Shown: positions 40,546 through 52,208 of the stretch, one piece after another
How positions within the stretch are numbered: the stretch's first letter is position 1
Layout of the letters: every line of letters starts with the position of its first letter
Origin: Serratia symbiotica
GTDB lineage: Bacteria; Pseudomonadota; Gammaproteobacteria; Enterobacterales; Enterobacteriaceae
Direction of reading: 5' to 3'
Assembly (NCBI RefSeq): GCF_000821185.2
Contig: NZ_CP050855.1
Span: 2,604,001-2,668,000 of the forward strand
DNA length: 64,000 bases
The notes under the pieces: generated by a model
Told to the model about the DNA's origin: nothing
What the model saw: only the letters and a program-made list of their open reading frames with translations
The model's database searches: none
Position numbers and translations under genes: made by a program

Positions 40546-42261
40546 TCAGTCCCAGAAATCCTGCGCCGGATCGACTACCGGCCGGACAATACCCGCGCGG
40601 AGGGTGAAATTGCCAAACCCTTCATTGGCATGGCGCTCTTGCGCCCAACGGCTAACCAGATAGTCGATCTCTTTCAGGATTTCTTCTTCATTGATGTTTT
40701 CGCGATACATGCACGGAATGCGCGTGCCTTCACGGTTGCCCCCCAAATACAGGTTATAACGCCCCACTGCCTTGCCCACTAGCCCAAGTTCCGCCAACAG
40801 CGCGCGGCCACAGCCATTTGGGCAACCAGTGATGCGCAGCACAATGTGCTCATCGCCTATGCCGTGCTGATGCAGTAGCCCTTCCACCTGGGTAACGAAT
40901 GCCGGTAGGAAACGCTCGGCCTCCGCCATCGCCAGCGGGCAAGTCGGGAACGATACGCAGGCCATCGAGTTCTTGCGTTGATCGCTGGCACTGTCGTCAA
41001 TCAACCGGTGTTCGCGCGCCAGTGCTTCGATCTTCACCTTCTCACTTTCCGCTACGCCAGCGACGATCAGGTTCTGATTGGCGGTTAAGCGGAAATCGCC
41101 CTGGTGGATCTTGGCGATCTCGGCCATACCGGTTTTCAGCGGACGCCCTGGATAATCCAGCAGACGGCCATTCTCGATAAACAGTGTCAAATGCCAGTGG
41201 TTGTCGATGCCTTTCACCCAACCGATGCGATCACCACGACCAGTGAAGTGGTACGGGCGGATCGGCGCAAAACGGATGCCAGCGCGTTTTTCCACTTCGG
41301 CGCGGAAGACATCCACCCCGACACGTTCCAGCGTATATTTGGTTTTGGCGTTTTTACGGTCGGTGCGGTTGCCCCAGTCGCGTTGGGTGGTGACTACCGC
41401 CTCCGCCACTGCCAGCGTATGCTCTAGCGGGAGATAGCCAAATTCGCTGGCTTGGCGCGCATAGGTCTTCTTGTTACCGTGCTCAATAGACAGGCCGCCC
41501 CCCACCAACAGATTGAAACCCACCAGCTTACCGTTTTCAGCGATCGCCACAAAGTTCATGTCGTTGGCGTGCAGATCGACGTCATTTTGCGGCGGGATCA
41601 CTACCGTCGTTTTGAATTTACGTGGCAAATAGGTGGCTCCGAGGATCGGCTCCTCATCGGTGGTGGCCACCTTTTTCTGATCCAGCCACACTTCTGCGTA
41701 GGCGCGGGTACGCGGCAGCAGATGTTCGGAGATCGCCTTCGCCCATTCGTAAGCCTCCTGATGCAGCTCGGACTCCACCGGGTTAGAGGTACAAAGTACG
41801 TTGCGGTTCACGTCGTTGGCGGTCGCCAGCGCATCAAGCCCCAGTTGATTCAGCAACTGATGTACTGGTTTGACATTACCCTTAAGAATGCCGTGAAGCT
41901 GGAAAGTTTGACGGTTGGTGATGCGAATGCTGCCGTACAGCGTGCTTTCCTGGGCAAATTTGTCGATGTCCAGCCACTGCTGCGGGCTGATGATGCCACC
42001 CGGCAGACGGCAGCGTAGCATCATCGCATAGCGCGGTTCCAGCTTCTGCTCGGTGCGCTCGGCGCGGATGTCGCGGTCATCCTGCTGGTACATACCGTGA
42101 AAACGGATCAGCAGAACATTGTCACCGTTGAAACCGCCCGTTAGACCATCATTCAAATCTTCGGCGATAGTGCCACGCAGGAAGTGGCTTTCCTTCTTCA
42201 TGCGCTCGGCGTCAGTCAGTTTGCCTTCAACCACCAGAGGCCCAGGGTGTTTATCACTCAT
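40546..42261 (-). CDS. cysI: Sulfite reductase hemoprotein (beta) CysI
   Basis: 571 residues, family 570. Two nitrite/sulfite reductase repeats. Siroheme and 4Fe-4S ligands lie in [19 protein letters not shown] and [20 protein letters not shown]; the substrate-side VARNPV-type segment is [14 protein letters not shown]. Reduces sulfite to sulfide. Starts one base within the cysJ stop (TGATG). Confidence 0.97.
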   Translation of the reverse strand: MSDKHPGPLVVEGKLTDAERMKKESHFLRGTIAEDLNDGLTGGFNGDNVLLIRFHGMYQQDDRDIRAERTEQKLEPRYAMMLRCRLPGGIISPQQWLDIDKFAQESTLYGSIRITNRQTFQLHGILKGNVKPVHQLLNQLGLDALATANDVNRNVLCTSNPVESELHQEAYEWAKAISEHLLPRTRAYAEVWLDQKKVATTDEEPILGATYLPRKFKTTVVIPPQNDVDLHANDMNFVAIAENGKLVGFNLLVGGGLSIEHGNKKTYARQASEFGYLPLEHTLAVAEAVVTTQRDWGNRTDRKNAKTKYTLERVGVDVFRAEVEKRAGIRFAPIRPYHFTGRGDRIGWVKGIDNHWHLTLFIENGRLLDYPGRPLKTGMAEIAKIHQGDFRLTANQNLIVAGVAESEKVKIEALAREHRLIDDSASDQRKNSMACVSFPTCPLAMAEAERFLPAFVTQVEGLLHQHGIGDEHIVLRITGCPNGCGRALLAELGLVGKAVGRYNLYLGGNREGTRIPCMYRENINEEEILKEIDYLVSRWAQERHANEGFGNFTLRAGIVRPVVDPAQDFWD

Positions 42262-44051
42262 CAGTAAACATCTCGCTGATAACGGCGCTCAAGGCGCAGC
42301 TCACTCAAAAATTCATCCGCCTGCTCGGTATCCATGCCACCGTGCTCGGCCACCAGTGCCAGTAATGTGTTTTCCACGTCTTTCGCCATACGGTTGGCAT
42401 CACCACAGACGTAAATGTGCGCGCCTTCCTGGAGCCAACGCCACACTTCTGCGCCCTGTTCGCGCAGTTTGTCTTGTACGTAAACTTTATGTTGTTGGTC
42501 GCGTGACCACGCCAGATCGATGCGTGTCAGCAGGCCGTCTTTCACATAGCGCTGCCATTCGACCTGATACAGAAAATCCTCGGTAAAGTGCGGGTTGCCA
42601 AAGAACAACCAGTTTTTACCGCCAGCCCCGTCAGCATTACGCTGTTGCATAAAGGCGCGGAACGGCGCAATGCCGGTGCCAGGGCCAATCATGATCACCG
42701 GTGCGTCCGGGTTGGCCGGTAGACGGAAGTTGTCGTTATGTTCGATAAACACTCGCAGGTCGCCATCTTCTTCCAAACGATCGGCCAGGAAGCTCGATGC
42801 ACCACCCGCACGGGCGCGGCCATTAATGTCGTAACGCACCACCCCAACGGTGATATGCACTTCGTTTGCGGTTTCGGCCTGCGAGGAGGCGATGGAGTAC
42901 AGACGTGGCGTCAGCGGACGCAAGAGACCAATCAACTGCTCGGCGTTCAGATCGGCCGGGGCCTGACGTACCATATCGACGATCGGCGTGTGGTGGGCGT
43001 ACTGCTGCAACGCCACCTTATCCGACAACAGGCCGATCAGCGTTTCGTCGCGTGAAAGTGCCGCGTATTTATCGACGATCGGCAGGGTATTCTGCGTCAA
43101 TTCGAAGTGACTGCGCAGCGCTCCCGCCAGCGGCAAGGTTTTACCCCCCACCACCACCGGTTCGTCACCTTTCAGCCACAGCAGTTGTACTAGTTCATCC
43201 ACCAACGCCGGATCGTTGTCAAACCACACGCCCAGTGCGTCGCCCGGTTGGTAGCACAGGTCTGAATCGCCAAGGTCGATCTCGATATGGCGCACATCCT
43301 TATCTGAACGACGGCCAGTAATCTTCTGTTTTAGCGCCAGTTGGGCGGTCAGCGGTTGTTCTTTGCTGTAGGGGCTGCTATCGAGCTGAGCGACCGCGCC
43401 GCTGGCCAGCACACCCGCTGTGGCGTTTTCCACCGGCACACGTACTTTTAACACCTCTACCAGCCGTTTGCGCCAGGTGGTAGCCAGTGTTTGATATTCC
43501 ACATCAGCGTCAACCCGTTCTACCAGACGTTCAGCCCCCAGTTCAGCCAGTTTGCCATCAAAATCTTTACCTGACTGGCAAAAGTTCTCATAAGAGGTAT
43601 CACCCAGCCCAAACACCGCATAGGCGGTGTCGTTAAGCTTCGGCGCTTTCTTCGAGAACAGGAATTTATGCAGCGCCACCGCTTCTTCCGCTGGTTCACC
43701 TTCCCCTTGGGTCGAGGCGACAATCACCAGCAGACGCTCTTGCGCGATTTGCTTGAATTTGTAATCACCAGCGTTGATCAGATTGGCACTCAACTTGGCG
43801 GCCAGCAAATCGTCACGTAACTGTTCCGCTAAACGGCGCGCATTGCCAGTCTGGGAGGCGGAAATAATGGTGATGCTGGCAGCAGTGGGCGAAGTGGTCA
43901 CGGCTCCAAGCTGTTGGTTAATCATTCCCCAGAGGTAGCCTGACAGCCACGCTAACTGCGTTGGCGAATACTCACCAATCGCTGCCTGCAAGCGCGCCAA
44001 TTGTTCGGGCGTCAGCGGGAGCAAAGGGGTTGGAGGAACCTGAGTCGTCAT
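42261..44051 (-). CDS. cysJ: Sulfite reductase flavoprotein (alpha) CysJ
   Basis: 596 residues, family 599. N-terminal flavodoxin domain ([59 protein letters not shown]), connecting domain, then FAD ([11 protein letters not shown]) and NADPH parts ([35 protein letters not shown]). Passes electrons from NADPH to CysI. First gene of the cysJI(H) operon. Confidence 0.97.
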   Translation of the reverse strand: MTTQVPPTPLLPLTPEQLARLQAAIGEYSPTQLAWLSGYLWGMINQQLGAVTTSPTAASITIISASQTGNARRLAEQLRDDLLAAKLSANLINAGDYKFKQIAQERLLVIVASTQGEGEPAEEAVALHKFLFSKKAPKLNDTAYAVFGLGDTSYENFCQSGKDFDGKLAELGAERLVERVDADVEYQTLATTWRKRLVEVLKVRVPVENATAGVLASGAVAQLDSSPYSKEQPLTAQLALKQKITGRRSDKDVRHIEIDLGDSDLCYQPGDALGVWFDNDPALVDELVQLLWLKGDEPVVVGGKTLPLAGALRSHFELTQNTLPIVDKYAALSRDETLIGLLSDKVALQQYAHHTPIVDMVRQAPADLNAEQLIGLLRPLTPRLYSIASSQAETANEVHITVGVVRYDINGRARAGGASSFLADRLEEDGDLRVFIEHNDNFRLPANPDAPVIMIGPGTGIAPFRAFMQQRNADGAGGKNWLFFGNPHFTEDFLYQVEWQRYVKDGLLTRIDLAWSRDQQHKVYVQDKLREQGAEVWRWLQEGAHIYVCGDANRMAKDVENTLLALVAEHGGMDTEQADEFLSELRLERRYQRDVY

Positions 44052-44619
44052 GGCAGTGCTTATGTCCTATTTATACTGAACGCCTATCCAAAGAGGCTTT
44101 CACCAGTATCAGTCGCTGTCTCTTCGTTCAGTCGGGTATACTAAAAAGATCAGGTGAGTTTGTAAGGTTACCGAGCAGATGAGTAACGATTAAATAAGGG
44201 ATAGCAATAAATAATAACCAAAACGACTAAAGAACCTATTCCATTAGGCCTATATTGTTGCCGCCAGTTTGGATCAGGACAGCGCGCAACAATCGGCGCG
44301 TGCAGGGAGACCGTGAGGAGGGTGAGCACAGCCCAGGTGCAAAGTGGCAAATAAAATAGCCTTATGGGATAGGTTCTAAGCTGTTTATTCGGTAATAGAT
44401 AACACTCCAAGCATTAAAAAACGTTTTTATCCATATGAAATATAAAAATTTCCCTTCATTTCCGAATACATCTCAATTAACTACTTACACGCCCAGCCAA
44501 TAGGTGCTGACTCGCACCACATAAAAAATGTTAGCCGGGTAAAGCAAAGCAGTATAAATGGCAAGCAGATGCACTTTCCGGTACTATGCTGCGTTTTTTG
44601 AGTCAATGAGGCCGTAATA
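44052..44619. promoter_or_regulatory. Divergent region between cysJ and queD with R1 repeat
   Basis: 568 bases with the cysJ promoter, R1 copy D (44231-44377) and the queD promoter. CysB regulation is expected for cysJIH from family knowledge, but no clear CysB site was made out by eye. Confidence 0.5.
44231..44377. repeat. Palindromic repeat family R1, copy D
   Basis: 147 bases, reverse orientation to copy A. Starts AGAACCTATTCCATTAGGCC and ends GCCTTATGGGATAGGTTCT. Full interior present (CGCCAGTTTGGATCAGGACA; GTGAGGAGGGTGAGCACAGC). Confidence 0.9.
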
Positions 44620-44979
44620 ATGGCAACCACGCTGTTTAAAGATTTTCAATTTGAAGCCGCACACCGTCTGCCGCATGTGCCGGAGGGCCACAAATGCGCT
44701 CGCCTGCATGGGCATTCATTTATGGTGCGTCTGGAAGTGACCGGTGAAGTGAACCCCCATACCGGTTGGGTGATGGATTTTGCCGAGCTTAAGGCCGTGT
44801 TCACACCAATTTGGGAACGTTTGGATCACCATTACCTTAATGATATTCCAGGATTGGAAAACCCCACCAGCGAAGTGCTCGCCACCTGGATCTGGCAACA
44901 GCTCAAACCCCAGTTGCCGGAACTGACGGCGGTGAGGGTGAAAGAAACCTGTACCGCAGGATGTGTCTATAAAGGTTGA
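44620..44979 (+). CDS. queD: 6-carboxy-5,6,7,8-tetrahydropterin synthase QueD
   Basis: 119 residues, family 120. Zinc His ligands in [20 protein letters not shown] and HGHSF, catalytic Cys27-type in HKCARLHGH, and the [20 protein letters not shown] and [10 protein letters not shown] segments. Early step in queuosine synthesis. Stands alone, divergent from cysJ. Confidence 0.96.
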   Translation: MATTLFKDFQFEAAHRLPHVPEGHKCARLHGHSFMVRLEVTGEVNPHTGWVMDFAELKAVFTPIWERLDHHYLNDIPGLENPTSEVLATWIWQQLKPQLPELTAVRVKETCTAGCVYKG

Positions 44980-45399
44980 GATACTCTTTATCTTTCATGC
45001 TGCCACGTTGTTGGCGATGCACAAATTTGTCGATCATCTGTGGGCCTGCTCCCTTGGATTGCCCCTATATTTCCATACATCTTTTATCACTTAACCCATT
45101 ATGGGGCCGACGCCGCAGATATTCCCGTGGCGAACGGTATCCCAGTGCGCTGTGCGGATGCCATTCATTGTCGTGCTCGAACGCCATCGCAAGGTTCCGT
45201 ATCACCGTTAGCCCGTCAGGTTTTGGCATTATACCGATGTAGTCAGCTTGATCGTTTTGACGAAGCTTTCTGCCATTCCGTTACCCAGTATGAACGTATT
45301 CAATAGCGAGGATGCCGAATTCCCCCCCGTGAACGACTGCGCCTTAATTGCGACGTAGCAACGATATCCCGCACCAGACTTCGGCGTATTTTGACCAGG
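44980..45399 (-). pseudogene. IS2-like (IS3-family) transposase C-terminal remnant
   Basis: The reverse strand reads, with stops and shifts, [12 protein letters not shown], then MPKPDG and [20 protein letters not shown] text, which is the DDE-Glu end of IS2-type OrfB. Only about 45060-45330 is recognisable. The rest of this 420-base stretch, between queD and the IS3 copy, has no gene. Confidence 0.7.
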
Positions 45400-45471
45400 T
45401 GTAGTGGCACACTGAATTTGGCCACCTGAACAGAGGTGATATGCTCACCTCAGGACATTACAGGTGCTTCA

Positions 45472-46640
<1,169 letters not shown>

Positions 46641-46648
46641 CCACTACA

Positions 46649-47010
46649 CCTGAATGTCCGGCTGGGTGAACAGTGTCTTGTACCCGGTGTAATCGTCGAC
46701 AACCAACGTCCCTTGCCAGCCCTCAAGCACGGCACTGCGGGGAATATCGACCCCGGCGCGATGATAAATGGCTTGCTGCCGGTACAGTGGCAGAGGGTCG
46801 CAGCACTTGGCAATCACCACCTGAGCCAATAACCCGGGATCGGGTTGACCTTTGTCAATCAGTTGAGCGGGCAACGGGGCAGCATGAACCGTCTGACAGT
46901 TATCACAACTGTATTGCGGACGCCCATGGCGATGGACGACAAACCGAGCGGGAACATATTCCAGATGCTCGCTGACCTCATCACGGATGAATTGATATTC
47001 ATCACATTAG
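46649..47010 (-). pseudogene. IS66-family TnpC transposase fragment
   Basis: Reverse strand CDEYQFIRDEVSEHLEYVPA, then RPQYSCDNCQTVHAAPLPAQ and LLAQVVIAKCCDPLPLYRQQ, then GWQGTLVVDDYTGYKTLF out of the normal spacing, so part of the middle is deleted. It runs into IS3 copy 2 at 46648. The rest of TnpC is absent. Confidence 0.83.
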
Positions 47011-47038
47011 AAATGCCACTTTTGCAGGTCATCTCCAG

Positions 47039-47290
47039 TCACTTTGTGCCAGTCAATCCCCTTATTACCAGAGAACATGAGAGCGAGATACCACGTGGCA
47101 AATGGAGCATAACGGACGCTTCTCTGGAGGTGGGAGTGATGACCTGTGCGGGAATAAAGTCGGTGCGCGTGGCGGGGGCAGAAACCCGTGGTATCCAGTT
47201 TCTCAGACGGTTAAAGGGAATGTCGTGTGGCAGCGCATATTGTTTAGGGGTAAGCCCACTGAGGTGCCAGGCGTTGACGTGCCGAACCAT
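47039..47290 (-). pseudogene. IS66-family TnpA remnant
   Basis: 83 codons: HVNAWHLSGLTPKQYALPHD, then FIPAQVITPTSREASVMLHL and PRGISLSCSLV before losing the expected tail. IS66 TnpA-type small transposition protein. TnpB and the start of TnpC are missing between this and the fragment at 46649-47010. Confidence 0.75.
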
Positions 47291-47334
47291 GTGCTCAAGT
47301 GAGAAACGGGATGACGGTGTTGCCCTAATAGACC

Positions 47335-47410
47335 TCTCGAGGATAACAGTAAGGAGGCCATGTTGTCAGGGCTGTGTTTTTTAAACCCTATGAGTTGGCG
47401 GAACGCTTAT
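47335..47410. repeat. IS66-type left terminal sequence
   Basis: About 75 bases ending TGAGTTGGCGGAACGCTTA, the IS66 terminal repeat type. Closely matches 62405-62478 (AAGGAGGCCATGTTGTCAGG and GGGCTGTGTTTTTTAAACC blocks). Confidence 0.8.
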
Positions 47411-47729
47411 TTTTAATATTTCTTTTTATATTTCAATGCGTTTTATCCGCTTTTTCATCTCCCTGAGTTCGGTTTGCTCAGGTGTTAGAGCAAGCCCCGG
47501 AGGAATTTTCCCCTGACGCTCCATACGTAACGATTTAACCCAGCGGTTGATGGCAGATAGGCTGATATTCATCACCTTCGCGGCCTCTGAATATGTGTAA
47601 TTCTAGTCGAGGCCCCATTTTGCCGCTTCAAGTTTAAACTCAGCAGTAAATGCTTTGCTCATTGGTTCACCTTTAAGCTTTTGAGATGAGCATAACAACT
47701 CAGGTAGCCAAATTCAGTGTGCCACTACA
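47411..47729 (-). pseudogene. IS3-family OrfA remnant with one IS end
   Basis: From ATG 47662 the reverse strand reads MSKAFTAEFKLEAAKWGLD, an in-frame TAG, then NYTYSEAAKVMNISLSAIN and RWVKSLRMERQGKIPPGLAL. Related to, but diverged from, the intact IS3 copies. The IS end GCCAAATTCAGTGTGCCACTACA (ending 47729) matches their left end in reverse. OrfB is absent. Confidence 0.85.
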
Positions 47730-47836
47730 GTTGCATCCATTTTCCTCATTAATCCAATAATTTGAGAGAAAACCAATGCTAACGAACTGAAATACAATGG
47801 GAAGATGAGTTCACCCTAAGGTTACTCAGGACGTAG

Positions 47837-48661
47837 CTAAACGGTTGGTGCTGTCTTGGCCGGCTGGGTAAAGTAACGGCGGTCTTCCCAGCGCAGCATG
47901 GTCAGCTTCCCGCCCCAGCAGCAGCCGGTATCAAGCCCGATAATACCTTCCGGGGTGCCTTTGCCTGCCAACGATGCCCAGTGACCGAAGATTAGGGTAT
48001 AACCAGTATCCACTAAGCGTGGCAGTTCAAACCAGGGTTTCAATGGTGCAGGTGCCGTGCCGGGGGCATCTTTACAAATCATGTCAAGCTGGCCGTTTGG
48101 GAAGCAGTAACGCATGCGCGTCAATGCATTGGTACTAAAACGTAAGCGTGCCAAGCCGCTCAGTGCTGGCGTCCAGTTGTTCGGCATATCGCCATACATG
48201 GTGTCCAGAAACAGTGGGTGACTGTTACTGCGCAGCACCGTCTCTACCTCACGCGCACAGATTTTTGCAGTCTCAATGTCCCATTGTGGCGTAATGCCAG
48301 CGTGCGCCATCATCAGCTTTAGCTCATCATCCACTTGTAGCATCGGTTGGCAACGCAGCCAGTTGATCAACTCGTCGGCATCCGGCGCTTCCAGCAGTGC
48401 GTTGAGGCGGTCTTTGGGTTTATTGCGGCTGATGCCAGCGTAGACCGCCATCAGGTGCAGATCGTGGTTGCCCAGCACCAGGCGAACCGCTGGGCCGAGT
48501 GAACGCACAAAGCGCAACACCTCCAGTGAATCAGGGCCACGGGCGACCAGATCGCCGGTCAGCCATAGCCGGTCACATTGTGGGTTGAAAGAAACCTGAG
48601 CCAACAGCGCTTGAAGTTCAGTGAAACAGCCATGAATGTCGCCGATAAGGTAGGTAGACAT
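47837..48661 (-). CDS. apaH: Bis(5'-nucleosyl)-tetraphosphatase ApaH
   Basis: 274 residues, family 280. Metallophosphatase motifs [44 protein letters not shown] and a later [10 protein letters not shown] and [15 protein letters not shown]. Hydrolyses Ap4A to ADP. Two bases after apaG. Confidence 0.97.
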   Translation of the reverse strand: MSTYLIGDIHGCFTELQALLAQVSFNPQCDRLWLTGDLVARGPDSLEVLRFVRSLGPAVRLVLGNHDLHLMAVYAGISRNKPKDRLNALLEAPDADELINWLRCQPMLQVDDELKLMMAHAGITPQWDIETAKICAREVETVLRSNSHPLFLDTMYGDMPNNWTPALSGLARLRFSTNALTRMRYCFPNGQLDMICKDAPGTAPAPLKPWFELPRLVDTGYTLIFGHWASLAGKGTPEGIIGLDTGCCWGGKLTMLRWEDRRYFTQPAKTAPTV

Positions 48662-48663
48662 AG

Positions 48664-49041
48664 TTAATGGATCAGTGTAGGGATAGCTAAGCGGAACACG
48701 GGAATAGCACAGCGGAACGACTGACTTTGGTGGTCAACCATTTCGTAATGGCCTTCCATGGTACCCAGCGGCGTTTCGAGAATGGTACCGCTGGTGTATT
48801 GGAACTCGCTACCGGGCTGGAGCAGGGGTTGTTCGCCGATCACACCGATGCCTTGCACTTCGGTCTTGCGGCCGTTGCTGTTGGTGATCAACCAGTAACG
48901 GCCCAGTAGCTGCACGTTGAAACGGCCCAGATTGCGGAGGGTGACGGTATAGGCGAAGACGTAACGGTTTTCTTCAGGTATCGATTGTGATTCCACATAA
49001 ATACTTTGAACCTGAATGCATACGCGGGGTGAATCAATCAT
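48664..49041 (-). CDS. apaG: ApaG protein (CO2+/Mg2+ efflux-associated, DUF525)
   Basis: 125 residues, family length. [40 protein letters not shown] and [20 protein letters not shown] typify the fibronectin-like ApaG fold. Exact role unknown; conserved between rsmA and apaH. Confidence 0.95.
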   Translation of the reverse strand: MIDSPRVCIQVQSIYVESQSIPEENRYVFAYTVTLRNLGRFNVQLLGRYWLITNSNGRKTEVQGIGVIGEQPLLQPGSEFQYTSGTILETPLGTMEGHYEMVDHQSQSFRCAIPVFRLAIPTLIH

Positions 49042-49053
49042 GGCAACAACTCC

Positions 49054-49872
49054 TTATTGCTGCGGCGCAGAATTGTCTGAAAGCCAGTTGGCCAGCTTGC
49101 AGTACTGCGCGACAGAAATGTTCTCTGCTCTGAGCGAAGCATTGATGCCCAACTCCATCAACTGTACTGGCGTAAACAGATCGCCTAGGCTGTTGCGGAT
49201 AGTTTTCCGGCGTTGGTTGAACGCTTGAGTGGTGATGCGGCTTAGCATGTGCACATCACTCACTGGATTTGGCATTACGCTGTGTGGCACCAAACGTACC
49301 ACGGCGGAGTCGACCTTCGGTGCCGGGGTGAATGAAGTCGGCGGCACTTCCAGTACCGGAATAACGTTGCAGTAATATTGCGCCATCACGCTCAAACGCC
49401 CGTAGGCTTTGCTGTCTGGGCCAGCAACCAGACGGTTAACCACCTCTTTCTGCAACATGAAGTGCATGTCGCAGATTGCCTGAGTATAGATGAAAAGGTG
49501 GAACATCAGTGGTGTCGAAATATTGTACGGCAGGTTACCAAATACGCGCAACGGTTGGCCTGCCTGCTTGGCCATCTCGGCGAAATTCACCGTCATGGCG
49601 TCCTGCTGGTAAATGGTCAGCTTGTCTTTCAACGATGAATGGTTTGCTAGCCGAGCCGCCAGATCGCGATCCAACTCGATCACCGTCATGCGATCCATGC
49701 GTGCGCCAACTGGCTCGGTCAATGCGCCCAGGCCGGGGCCAATCTCAATAATCGCCTCGCCCGGTTGCGGGTGAATGGCAGAGACAATGCTATCGATGAC
49801 AAATTGATCAGTTAAAAAGTTTTGTCCAAAGCGTTTGCGGGCAAAGTGCCCTTGGTGGACTCTGTTATTCAT
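49054..49872 (-). CDS. rsmA: 16S rRNA dimethyladenosine transferase RsmA (KsgA)
   Basis: 272 residues, family 273. [23 protein letters not shown] motif [34 protein letters not shown], and the [15 protein letters not shown] catalytic motif. Dimethylates two adenines in helix 45 of 16S rRNA. Overlaps pdxA by 8 bases. Confidence 0.97.
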   Translation of the reverse strand: MNNRVHQGHFARKRFGQNFLTDQFVIDSIVSAIHPQPGEAIIEIGPGLGALTEPVGARMDRMTVIELDRDLAARLANHSSLKDKLTIYQQDAMTVNFAEMAKQAGQPLRVFGNLPYNISTPLMFHLFIYTQAICDMHFMLQKEVVNRLVAGPDSKAYGRLSVMAQYYCNVIPVLEVPPTSFTPAPKVDSAVVRLVPHSVMPNPVSDVHMLSRITTQAFNQRRKTIRNSLGDLFTPVQLMELGINASLRAENISVAQYCKLANWLSDNSAPQQ

Positions 49873-50863
49873 TACAATTAATTATCATTTTAATGGCGAG
49901 ATCCAAGGCCGTTTTGAAACTGCCAACATCGGCGCTGCCAGTGCCAGCCAGTTCCAGAGCAGTACCATGATCGACCGAAGTACGGATAAAAGGCAACCCA
50001 AGAGTGATATTCACTGCACGGCCAAACCCCTGATATTTTAGTATCGGCAAACCCTGATCGTGATACATTGCCAGCACCGCATCGGCATGTTGCAGATACT
50101 TGGGCTGAAACAGGGTATCCGCTGGCAGTGGGCCGGTCAGGTGGATACCTTCAGCACGCAGTGCCTCAAGCGCTGGAAGGATAATGTCTATCTCTTCGCG
50201 CCCCATATGGCCGCCTTCCCCGGCGTGCGGGTTCAGCCCGCAGACGTAGATCTGCGGCTGGGGCAGGCCAAATTTGGTTTTCAGATCCCGATCGAGAATG
50301 CGGATAACGTCGAATAGGCTGTGCTGGGTGATAGCACCCGGTACTGCTAGCAGTGGCAGGTGGGTGGTTGCCAACGCCACGCGCAGTTCTTCGGTGGCCA
50401 GCATCATCACCACCCGATCGCAACCGCTGCGATCGGCAAAGAATTCGGTATGGCCGATAAACGGCATACCTGCGTCGTTGATCACGCCTTTATTTACCGG
50501 GCCGGTGATCAACGCGGCAAACTCACCGTTCAGGCAGCCATCGCAGGCACGCGCCAGGGTTTCCACCACGTAGGCGCTGTTACCGGCGTTCAATTCACCT
50601 GGCGTGACCGGATAAGCGGTGGCTACCGGCAGCACGGTTAGTGTGCCAGCGCGCTGCGGTTGAGCAAGCTGTTGTGGGCGATAATCGCACAGCGTCAGCG
50701 GCAGGTTCAGCCGGTGGGCGCGCTCAAGCAGCAATGCTGGATCCGCGCACACCACCAGTTCAACAGGCCAATCCTGCTGCGCCAGCGCTGCCACCAAATC
50801 TGGCCCTACCCCGGCAGGTTCGCCGGGAGTCATCACGATACGTTTATTACTGGGCATGGCCAT
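49865..50863 (-). CDS. pdxA: 4-hydroxythreonine-4-phosphate dehydrogenase PdxA
   Basis: 332 residues, family 329. [80 protein letters not shown] and [20 protein letters not shown]. Vitamin B6 pathway. Start [14 protein letters not shown] two codons in is an alternative. Overlaps surA by 17 bases. Confidence 0.97.
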   Translation of the reverse strand: MAMPSNKRIVMTPGEPAGVGPDLVAALAQQDWPVELVVCADPALLLERAHRLNLPLTLCDYRPQQLAQPQRAGTLTVLPVATAYPVTPGELNAGNSAYVVETLARACDGCLNGEFAALITGPVNKGVINDAGMPFIGHTEFFADRSGCDRVVMMLATEELRVALATTHLPLLAVPGAITQHSLFDVIRILDRDLKTKFGLPQPQIYVCGLNPHAGEGGHMGREEIDIILPALEALRAEGIHLTGPLPADTLFQPKYLQHADAVLAMYHDQGLPILKYQGFGRAVNITLGLPFIRTSVDHGTALELAGTGSADVGSFKTALDLAIKMIINCNE

Positions 50864-52142
50864 TGAGGATCTTCACATAGGCTTGGGCGCGCAGTTCTTG
50901 CATCCAGGTCTGCGCTTCTTCAGCAAATTTGCGGTTGAACAGCATGCGGTAAGCGCGATTCTTTTGCGCGGCATCGGTTTTGTCTACCTGACGTGTATCC
51001 AGCAATTGGATCAGGTGCCAGCCGAAGGCGGAGTGTACCGGTGCGCTAATCTCGCCTTTGTTCAGTTTCAGCAGTGCATCGCGGAACGCCGGATCGTAGA
51101 TATCTGGAGAGGCCCAGCCCAGATCGCCCCCCTGCAGGGCAGAGCCGGGATCTTGAGACAGGTGTTTGGCTTCATCGGCAAACTTGGTACGGCCGCTTTT
51201 GATATCTTGCGCTATGCTTGCCAACTTAGTGCGCGCCTGATCATCGGTCATCACCACTGAAGGTTTCAGCAGGATATGGCGGGCATGCACTTCGGTCACG
51301 GATACCGACTGGCTGGCACCACGGATGTCATTCACTTTCAGAATGTGAAAGCCAACGCCGGAACGGATAGGGCCGACGATAATGCCTTTCTTGGCATTGA
51401 CCAGGTGCTCGGCGAACAAGGTTGGGATCTCTTGCAGCTTGCCCCAGCCCATGTTGCCGCCTTTAAGCGCTTGGGGATCGGCGGAGTAGGTGATCGCCAG
51501 TTTGCCGAAGTCAGCGCCGTTGTGCAATTCGCCCATCAGTTTTCTAGCCAGTGCTTCTGCGCTGTCCACCTGCTGCTGCGATGGGTTTTCCGGCAAAGGG
51601 AGCAGGATGTGGCTGATGTTCATTTCGGTATCGCTGACATTTTGGGCACCCACTTGCTTTGCCAGCGCTTCCACTTCTTGCGGCAGGATAGTCACGCGGC
51701 GGCGTACTGCGTTGTTGCGCACTTCGGCGATCAGCATCTCTTTACGGATCTGCAAGCGGTAAGTGTTGTAGTTCAGGCCCTCGTAAGACAAGCGGTTGCG
51801 CAGTTGATTGAGGCTCATCTTGTTTTGCGCGGCGATATTAGCAATCGCGTTGTCCAGATCGGCATTGGATACAGTGATGCCCATTTTTTGAGCCATCTGT
51901 AGCTGAATATTATCCATAATCAGACGCTCAATGATCTGGTGACGCAATAAATTGTCGTCCGGCAGTGGTTGGCCATCCTGCTGTGCATGGAGTTTCACCG
52001 ATTGCAACAGGCCGTTGATATCGCTCTCCAGCACAACACCGTTATTCACAACGGCAGCGACTTTATCCACTTCTTGGGGTGCTGCGAACGCGGCATTAGC
52101 ACAAACCACCAATCCGAGAATAAGCGTTCTCCAGTTCTTCAT
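50847..52142 (-). CDS. surA: Periplasmic chaperone / peptidyl-prolyl isomerase SurA
   Basis: 431 residues from ATG 52142 ([10 protein letters not shown]), chosen over an upstream ATG at 52154 because it matches the family start and signal peptide ([12 protein letters not shown]). N-domain [20 protein letters not shown]; two parvulin domains ([20 protein letters not shown] and [20 protein letters not shown]); C-terminal [20 protein letters not shown]. Escorts outer-membrane proteins. Confidence 0.97.
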   Translation of the reverse strand: MKNWRTLILGLVVCANAAFAAPQEVDKVAAVVNNGVVLESDINGLLQSVKLHAQQDGQPLPDDNLLRHQIIERLIMDNIQLQMAQKMGITVSNADLDNAIANIAAQNKMSLNQLRNRLSYEGLNYNTYRLQIRKEMLIAEVRNNAVRRRVTILPQEVEALAKQVGAQNVSDTEMNISHILLPLPENPSQQQVDSAEALARKLMGELHNGADFGKLAITYSADPQALKGGNMGWGKLQEIPTLFAEHLVNAKKGIIVGPIRSGVGFHILKVNDIRGASQSVSVTEVHARHILLKPSVVMTDDQARTKLASIAQDIKSGRTKFADEAKHLSQDPGSALQGGDLGWASPDIYDPAFRDALLKLNKGEISAPVHSAFGWHLIQLLDTRQVDKTDAAQKNRAYRMLFNRKFAEEAQTWMQELRAQAYVKILNGHAQ

Positions 52143-52208
52143 AACATTTCCCATTATGTAATCCGCAAATGCGGGTGAAAGTTCTCGTTTTCAACATGCT
52201 ACCCAATA

